From Candidatus Moraniibacteriota bacterium (lineage in GTDB: Bacteria; Patescibacteriota; Minisyncoccia; Moranbacterales; UBA2206): DNA of 20,040 nucleotides. Numbering within the stretch: position 1 is the stretch's first letter; each line of letters begins with the position of its first letter. Shown here piece after piece: positions 15,128-20,040 of the stretch. The notes beneath the pieces are model-generated. The model did no database searches. It saw only the letters and a list, made by a program, of their open reading frames with translations, and was not told where the DNA came from. The position numbers and the translations under genes were made by a program. The DNA is taken from the NCBI GenBank assembly GCA_003543115.1, contig DPJH01000012.1:1-20040 (forward strand), written 5' to 3'.

Positions 15128-16723
15128 TTATTCTGTCAGATCGCGAAGATCCTCCGTATCAGCGCTTCCATGCAATTCACTTATCTTGGCGCTTAAAATA
15201 GCCAAGATATAGGCCGTAGCCACTGTCACCGCAAAAATGCCGAATTCAATCATAATCGGCAATGAACCTATCGTTGCCAAAACAAAAACTGCAATGCCAT
15301 TTTCTATCACCAAAAGACCGATTATTTGAGAAAATATGTTTCGTTTAATAATCATCATAGTTATTCCCAAAACAATAAGAGTCACTGCGGCATAAAGCAA
15401 TGAATTCCATTTGACCAATCCTTCGATGGATATATTATCCAAATTAAAATAAGTAACAATCATAATAACGATAGCCAAAAAATAGCTTTTTCCCGGACGC
15501 AGAAATGAAGGCAGATTGGTAAGGCTTTTTTTCGCATGGCTGGAGCGGCTGATTACATAAGGCACCGCTAAAGTCTTAGTAAGAATGGTAAAAATAGCAA
15601 ATATCCAAAGATGTATTCTTTCTTCTTCACCCACTAAAGGAAGCAATCCCCAGGCAATTCCGGCAATAGCCAAAGACGAAACGGAATAATAGCGCAAAAT
15701 CGCTTTTAATCTCACTCTGCCAAAGAGAAGCACGATGCAAACTACAGTAAAAAGAGAAAATAAAACATGATATTGCAAAGATACATCCGTATGTGCAGTG
15801 AAGAGTGCCATAATCATTCCCAAGAAAGCCACTGCAAAAGCAATAGAAAAATATTCTGACATTCTATAGAAACGCATTTTAGCCATTGTTGATTCGATAA
15901 AAACTAGGACTGACATGGATACTATTATTTTTATCAGACTAAAAAATAACGCGATCATCAATGCTCCGATTCCCCATGAAGATGCATCCGCCAAGGTGTT
16001 AGGGAAAATAAAATTCGTAATAAGAAGAGAGAAAATAACCAATTTTATGGATGAAGCATATTCCAAAAGAGCTAAGTATTTTCCTGAATATTCCAAAATC
16101 ATTGCCTCATGCACCATAGTAAGCTCTAGGTGAGTAGCCGGATTATCCACCGGGTAGCGGGCATTTTCTGCTAAGGCTACTAGTATCAAAGCAGCTATTG
16201 TCAAAATAAGATAGGGCTGGAATCCAATTTGATTTGCGAGCATTCCATCAATAGAAGATTCGCCAACCACAAAACTAATAGCGGCAAAAACCATAATTAT
16301 TACGGGCTCCAAAAGAGCGGCAATGGTCATTTCCCGGCTAGAGCCCATTCCGCCAAAAGCACTTCCTGCGTCTAATCCTCCGAGCACTAAAAAAATGGAA
16401 CCAATAGCTAATATGCCAGCTATTACCAAGAAATCACTCAAACTTGTTCCGCTAGAACCGATAAAAATAAGCGGAATTATGGCGCAAAGGAAAACAGCAG
16501 TTCCAAAAACTACGAACGGAACCGCTCGAAAAATCCAGGAGACAGCATTTGATATCACTATTTCTTTGCGAAAAAGTACGGCAAAAGTGATATACGGCAA
16601 AAAAGGAGAAGCACCCTCCCTGCCTTGAGGATGGGCCTTGAAAAATCGCACCAAGCCTAAAGCGAAAGGCGCTATCAATAGAATAAAAGCAACTTGTATT
16701 ATTGTGGCAACTATCAGACTCAT
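15128..16723 (-). CDS. Fused HyfC-HyfE-like membrane subunit
   Basis: One 531-residue reading frame joins two subunits that are separate genes in E. coli. Residues 1 to about 312 match HyfC/HycD/NuoH: HPQGREGASPFLPY, FRKE, ENARYPVDNPATHLELTMVHEAMILEYSG (186-214), the family signature with its cluster of acidic residues, and the closing RFYRMSEYFSIAF. Residues about 316-531 match HyfE, whose NuoK-like part includes IIGLLVIENGIAVFVLA with the membrane Glu (about 474), and whose hydrophilic tail HGSADTEDLRDL resembles that of E. coli HyfE. The lengths add up almost exactly to HyfC (315) plus HyfE (216), so nothing is missing. HyfC anchors the soluble arm and shapes the quinone-like cavity; HyfE is part of the ion path. 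The ATG overlaps the stop of the hyfB-like gene (ATGA), implying coupled translation. Confidence 0.9.
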   Translation of the reverse strand: MSLIVATIIQVAFILLIAPFALGLVRFFKAHPQGREGASPFLPYITFAVLFRKEIVISNAVSWIFRAVPFVVFGTAVFLCAIIPLIFIGSSGTSLSDFLVIAGILAIGSIFLVLGGLDAGSAFGGMGSSREMTIAALLEPVIIMVFAAISFVVGESSIDGMLANQIGFQPYLILTIAALILVALAENARYPVDNPATHLELTMVHEAMILEYSGKYLALLEYASSIKLVIFSLLITNFIFPNTLADASSWGIGALMIALFFSLIKIIVSMSVLVFIESTMAKMRFYRMSEYFSIAFAVAFLGMIMALFTAHTDVSLQYHVLFSLFTVVCIVLLFGRVRLKAILRYYSVSSLAIAGIAWGLLPLVGEEERIHLWIFAIFTILTKTLAVPYVISRSSHAKKSLTNLPSFLRPGKSYFLAIVIMIVTYFNLDNISIEGLVKWNSLLYAAVTLIVLGITMMIIKRNIFSQIIGLLVIENGIAVFVLATIGSLPIMIEFGIFAVTVATAYILAILSAKISELHGSADTEDLRDLTE

Positions 16724-18711
16724 AAGGCAAAAATTAAAGTAATAATTAAAGCAAGAAGCAAAAACAAAATATAATACTGGATGCGGCCGCCCTGGACAAA
16801 GCGTATTTTTTCAGCCAATAAGTATAATCCATGAGCAATGGGCGTATAAATAGCTCTGCTCCAATTAGAACGGATAGACAAAGAAAAATTATATTTTCTT
16901 ATCCATGGATTGCTGGATACGATCGGTTCAGATTGCATATTCTTGTTTCTGCCGATAAAGGTCAGGAAGAAAAATCTGATAGGACCGGAAAAGGCGGTAG
17001 CGCTATATTGCATAGTAGCATCAATCGGTTGTCCGCAATCCCAAGTATGATAAATTCTTTCTTGGTTATTTTTACAAATTAATTTCTGAAAAATATATAC
17101 CAATGCCACAAAAATTATAATCACTCCGCTGAGCATGACTGAAGAAATATTTATTGAGCTGTCTAAGCCGTTTGAAGACAAAGAAGAAGGTGCTTGCAAA
17201 TGAACTATAATATTGGCAATGAAAAACTTAGCTGCAAATCCAAGCGCCACCACCCCTACTGCTAAAAGTAAAATAGGTATGATCATAAAATAATCCTCTT
17301 TTTCTTTTCTCTTTTCCATATGGGAATTATGCGCCAATCCTAACATGGAAATGCCAAATATTCTTACCATAGCGAATATGGCTAATCCGCTGATCATAGT
17401 TATAAAAGACAAAATTATCAAAAGCAGCATGATCACGCCAGGACCGCTACTTGCTTCACGCATCAAGGCTAAGATATTTTGAATAAGTCCCCACTCCCCA
17501 TAAAAAGTTCCGAACAACGGCAATGGCAGAGAGCTTAAGATAGCTAATAAGAAAGCTAAACTGAAAATAGGCATGATTTTGGCTATGCCTCCCATCATCT
17601 CTAAACTCTTGGTATGCACCCTGCTTATTACTACCCCGCTGCTTAAAAACAAGGCTGTTTTAAAGAGCGCATGATTTATGGCATGAAAAATAGCAAAAGC
17701 CACAATAGCATACACCGCCATCGGGTATTTGTTTAATGAAGCCAGATAGATTGACAGTCCTAACATAGTGAATATTATGCCCATATTTTCTATACTACTG
17801 TAGGCAAAAGCTTTCTTAATATCTCTTTCTACCACCGCATATAGAACTCCCACTGATGCTGAAAGAAGACCCAAGAAAAGCACAATAATTCCTGCCCATC
17901 CCAGTATGGCAGAAAGATTCAGGGAAGTCATGATAAATCCATAAACAGCCACTTTCAGCATCAATCCGCTCATCATAGCTGAAATATTGCTTGGCGCTTG
18001 CGGATGCGCCTCCGGCAGCCAGACATGAAAAGGCACGAGCCCGGCTTTGGAACCAAAACCGAAAACAAAAAGAAGGAAAGCCAGATTTAAAAGTGCCGGA
18101 GATAAACTCTGCGAAGCTTGATGGATATTATCCAGATTAAACATGAGAGATCCTCCTCCTAAAATCAGAAATCCTCCCAAAATAGCCGAAGCTCCAAGAT
18201 GAGTCATTATGAAATAGAGAAAGGCCGCTTTTATCGAATCTGCTTTTTTATCAGAAAAAACTAGAAAAAACGAAGCGATGGACATCACTTCCCAAAAAAA
18301 TAGGAAAGCAAAAGAATTGTTAGCCAGCAACACTCCCTGCATGCCAAGAACAAAAAAGGACATCAAAAATTGCACTATGCGGGGATTATATATTTCCCTA
18401 TATAATTGCAAATATCTCAAACTATAAATTCCCACTAAAAAAGAAATGCCGCTTATAGCTAAAAAGAAAATGGCGCAAAGAAAATTCAATCTCGGAGCAA
18501 AATCAAAAAACCAGCCATATTGAGCTAGGGTCAAATTTTCTCCTGAAAAATTTACTAAATATCCTAAGGCAGAAAGAAAACCTACGCCATTGGAAAGAAT
18601 AAAAAGACTTGTTCCGTTTTTAAAAGATTTTCCAAAAAATACAAAAAGAGAAGATATCAATAAGCCGAAGAAATAAACATTTAAACCAAAAATAATATAT
18701 TGATCCATCAT
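16720..18711 (-). CDS. hyfB: Hydrogenase-4 component B-like antiporter-type membrane subunit
   Basis: This large proton-translocating membrane subunit has the NuoL/HyfB plan: 663 residues (E. coli HyfB is 672) and about 16 hydrophobic segments. Charged membrane residues typical of the antiporter family are kept: Glu in LFFWEVMSIASFFLVF, Lys in FGSKAGLVPFHVWLPEAHPQAP followed by SNISAMMSGLMLKVAVYGF with a second Lys, and Lys in INHALFKTALFLSSGVV. The C-terminal part (TWDCGQPIDATMQYSATAFSGPIRFFF) is the HyfB/HycC-type extension that contacts neighbouring subunits. It starts four bases after the small-subunit gene ends (two ATGs in tandem, so the start is uncertain by one residue) and ends in an ATGA overlap with the next gene. 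Confidence 0.92.
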   Translation of the reverse strand: MMDQYIIFGLNVYFFGLLISSLFVFFGKSFKNGTSLFILSNGVGFLSALGYLVNFSGENLTLAQYGWFFDFAPRLNFLCAIFFLAISGISFLVGIYSLRYLQLYREIYNPRIVQFLMSFFVLGMQGVLLANNSFAFLFFWEVMSIASFFLVFSDKKADSIKAAFLYFIMTHLGASAILGGFLILGGGSLMFNLDNIHQASQSLSPALLNLAFLLFVFGFGSKAGLVPFHVWLPEAHPQAPSNISAMMSGLMLKVAVYGFIMTSLNLSAILGWAGIIVLFLGLLSASVGVLYAVVERDIKKAFAYSSIENMGIIFTMLGLSIYLASLNKYPMAVYAIVAFAIFHAINHALFKTALFLSSGVVISRVHTKSLEMMGGIAKIMPIFSLAFLLAILSSLPLPLFGTFYGEWGLIQNILALMREASSGPGVIMLLLIILSFITMISGLAIFAMVRIFGISMLGLAHNSHMEKRKEKEDYFMIIPILLLAVGVVALGFAAKFFIANIIVHLQAPSSLSSNGLDSSINISSVMLSGVIIIFVALVYIFQKLICKNNQERIYHTWDCGQPIDATMQYSATAFSGPIRFFFLTFIGRNKNMQSEPIVSSNPWIRKYNFSLSIRSNWSRAIYTPIAHGLYLLAEKIRFVQGGRIQYYILFLLLALIITLIFAL

Positions 18712-18715
18712 TTTT

Positions 18716-19258
18716 TTATTTCATTTTAGAACTCTTTAGTGCCTGCAAAATTCCCTTCAAAATTTCCGTAGGATTTGGAGGATCTCCAAGTATGCGGACA
18801 TGCACCGGAATCACCTTATCCACCGAACCGACCACTGCGTAGGAATCTTTCCACATTCCCCCATTGCAAGCCCCGTCTCCAACCGCCACTACGATGCAAG
18901 GATGCGGAGCAGCTTCATAGGTAGTAAGCAACGCTTTCTCCAAATTTCTAGTGACCGGGCCAGTAACAAAAAGCATATCGGCGTGCCTTGGAGAAGCGAC
19001 AAAGCTCAAGCCGAATCTATCAATATCGTAATAGGCATTATTAAGCGCTGTCAGTTCTATTTCCTCAGCATTAGTGGAACCTGCGTCTACCGCGCGAATG
19101 CGAAGCGATCGCCCTCCATATAAATTTCCAATGATTTCTTTTATTTCCTTTCCTATTTCCTCAAAAATCTCATCTTTTTCCATTGGAAAAAAATCAGTCT
19201 TTTTTTCAGTGACTTTTTTCCCAAACAGTAAAATATTCATTAACCCAAAAATTCTCAT
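18716..19258 (-). CDS. hyfI: Hydrogenase-related small subunit (HyfI/NuoB-like) lacking all four Fe-S cysteines
   Basis: This peripheral subunit corresponds to HyfI/HycG and NuoB, which normally hold the [4Fe-4S] cluster next to the active site. The fold signature is clear: IELTALNNAYYDIDRFGLSFVASPRHADMLFVTGPVTRN (67-105) and VVAVGDGACNGGMW, then DKVIPVHVRILGDPPNPTEIL. Yet the four ligand positions are changed: GSCNGC-type sequence is GSTNAE (T62, E65), the Cys of G-x-C is G129, and PGCPP is LGDPP (D159). Only two cysteines remain in the protein (C121 and C131), neither at a ligand position. Of 180 residues the first about 50 are a charged, helix-like extension; ATGs at 19240 and 19183 are alternative starts. 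It is the first gene of the cassette, 70 bases after atpC. Confidence 0.9.
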   Translation of the reverse strand: MRIFGLMNILLFGKKVTEKKTDFFPMEKDEIFEEIGKEIKEIIGNLYGGRSLRIRAVDAGSTNAEEIELTALNNAYYDIDRFGLSFVASPRHADMLFVTGPVTRNLEKALLTTYEAAPHPCIVVAVGDGACNGGMWKDSYAVVGSVDKVIPVHVRILGDPPNPTEILKGILQALKSSKMK

Positions 19259-19291
19259 AAAAAAATATTCGTATCTAAATATTATTTTACC

Positions 19292-19320
19292 TATCTAAAA
19301 TAATAAAAATTCAAAGACAA
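19292..19320 (-). promoter_or_regulatory. Possible promoter of the hydrogenase-like cassette
   Basis: In the 70-base gap after atpC the minus strand has TTGTCT (plus 19315-19320), 17 bases, then TAGATA (plus 19292-19297). The match is modest and the gap is extremely A/T-rich, so chance similarity is likely. No terminator is seen after atpC, so the cassette may also be read through from the ATP synthase genes. Confidence 0.3.
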
Positions 19321-19328
19321 TATAAAGC

Positions 19329-19760
19329 CTAATCTATTTTTATTTCCCTTTTAGAATGATGCTTCCTGCCTACCCGCAACCTTGCCAATTGCTTATCGAT
19401 AGACGCTGCCACACGGGCATATTCAGTATCATCCATAGAAATTTTTTCTTTCCTGATTTCCTCGGCTCTTGCTCTGGCTTCTTCCGCCCGCTTCAAATCA
19501 ATCTCTTCCGCCCGCTCAGCCGTATCAGCCAGAACTGTCAATTTATCCTGATTGAATTCAATAAAACCTCCTGAAACTACCAGGCTTATTTCTTCGTTTT
19601 TTTCCTTAAGAACAATTTCCCCCGGCTTCAAGGAAGCGATATAGGGTCTGTGCTTTGGCAATATTGTCACTTCCCCATCAGACACAGGCAAAGTCGCCTG
19701 CGAAATTTCAGACTCAAAAACGGTTCTTTCTGGAGTGATGATTTTGAATTTTATTGGCAT
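19329..19760 (-). CDS. atpC: F-type ATP synthase epsilon subunit
   Basis: This is the epsilon subunit of the F1 sector, part of the rotating central stalk; in many bacteria it also restrains ATP hydrolysis. The 143-residue protein has the N-terminal beta-sandwich (about 1-85) with KIITPERTVFESE, SDGEVTILPKHRPYIASLKPGE and VVSGGFIEFNQDKLTVLAD, matching the family. A long charged C-terminal helical hairpin follows (about 88-140; RAEEARARAEEIRKE). The last residues are basic. It lies 46 bases after atpD and ends 70 bases before the hydrogenase-like cassette, consistent with the usual last position of atpC in an atp operon. Confidence 0.95.
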   Translation of the reverse strand: MPIKFKIITPERTVFESEISQATLPVSDGEVTILPKHRPYIASLKPGEIVLKEKNEEISLVVSGGFIEFNQDKLTVLADTAERAEEIDLKRAEEARARAEEIRKEKISMDDTEYARVAASIDKQLARLRVGRKHHSKREIKID

Positions 19761-19806
19761 AAAAATTAATTAAAGTTTCCAAATTTATTATTTGAACTTT
19801 AAAGTA

Positions 19807-20040
19807 TTATTTTTTAATCTCCTCCAGACTTCCCTTCATATAAAAATCCTGTTCCGGAATCTCATCATAAGCGCCTTCCAAAATCATCTTGAATGATTTT
19901 ATGGTCTCAGACAATTTTACATATTTTCCAGGAGTTCCCGTAAATTGTTCTGCTACGAAGAAAGGTTGAGAAAGGAATTTTTGCACCTTTCTGGCTCGAG
20001 CTACAGTCACTTTGTCCTCATCGGACAATTCTTCCATTCC
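19807..20040 (-). CDS. atpD: F-type ATP synthase beta subunit, C-terminal end (cut by window edge)
   Basis: About 77 codons of the C-terminal end of the catalytic beta subunit. The sequence MEELSDEDKVTVARARKVQ, then FLSQPFFVAEQFTGTPGKYV and YDEIPEQDFYMKGSLEEI, is the highly conserved beta-subunit tail, including the DELSEED-type loop that interacts with the rotor. The reading frame runs on past base 20040, so the internal ATG at 20037 is not the start. The Walker motifs lie outside the window. Order atpD-atpC is standard. Confidence 0.95.
   Translation of the reverse strand, partial: GMEELSDEDKVTVARARKVQKFLSQPFFVAEQFTGTPGKYVKLSETIKSFKMILEGAYDEIPEQDFYMKGSLEEIKK

Noticed and set aside
12049..19258. 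Functional formate hydrogenlyase or energy-converting hydrogenase
   Set aside because: Gene order and folds fit, but all four NiFe ligands and all four proximal cluster ligands are missing and no ferredoxin-like subunit is present, so hydrogenase activity is not supported.
12049..19258. Respiratory complex I (nuo) operon
   Set aside because: The subunits follow the hyf set and order (HyfB with its C-terminal extension, fused HyfC-HyfE, fused NuoC-NuoD-like HyfG), with no NuoA, E, F, G, I or J-like gene.

Overview
The window is an AT-rich bacterial segment in which every gene I can support lies on the minus strand, so transcription runs from high to low coordinates. Standard code 11 fits: TGA is used as a stop (for example at the end of the hyfB-like gene). 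Most starts lack a visible Shine-Dalgarno sequence, genes are tightly packed, and the LeuRS carries an embedded Nudix domain. Together these suggest an uncultivated Candidate Phyla Radiation (Patescibacteria, Parcubacteria-like) genome. This is inference at moderate confidence, because no rRNA or ribosomal protein gene is present.

Layout in transcription order. (1) 20040-19329: the 3' end of atpD and all of atpC, the last genes of an F-type ATP synthase operon. (2) 19258-12049: a five-gene cassette related to group 4 [NiFe] hydrogenases and complex I: hyfI-like small subunit, hyfB-like antiporter subunit, a fused hyfC-hyfE membrane subunit, hyfF-like antiporter subunit and hyfG-like large subunit. 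It ends in a strong intrinsic terminator. (3) 11934-10978: a DUF4349 membrane protein with its own extended -10 promoter and its own terminator. (4) 10802-1: a run starting from a good sigma-70-type promoter: leuS, a sugar-phosphate nucleotidylyltransferase, yvcK/cofD-like, a HAD-like phosphatase, an Nramp-like transporter, glmS, rlmN and the 5' part of dxs.

The most interesting system is the hydrogenase-like cassette. The membrane arm keeps the charged residues expected of ion-pumping subunits. However, the large subunit has replaced all four cysteines that bind the Ni-Fe centre and ends without a maturation peptide. The small subunit has replaced all four cysteines expected to bind the proximal [4Fe-4S] cluster. 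No ferredoxin-like subunit or maturation gene is in the window. The large-subunit feature matches the published Ehr (energy-converting hydrogenase related) class. The additional loss of the iron-sulfur site suggests a complex with no redox cofactor of its own, placed directly behind the ATP synthase genes. Its job may be ion translocation driven or gated by something other than H2 chemistry (inference).

Two domain fusions also stand out: a catalytically intact Nudix domain inserted in the editing region of LeuRS, and an excisionase/MerR-type helix-turn-helix at the N-terminus of an Nramp-like transporter whose metal-site motifs are altered. The remaining genes are housekeeping: isoprenoid precursor synthesis (dxs), rRNA methylation (rlmN), and amino-sugar and envelope precursor metabolism (glmS, nucleotidylyltransferase, yvcK). 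I see no tRNA, rRNA, CRISPR array, insertion sequence or prophage, and no stretch over 300 bases without a gene.
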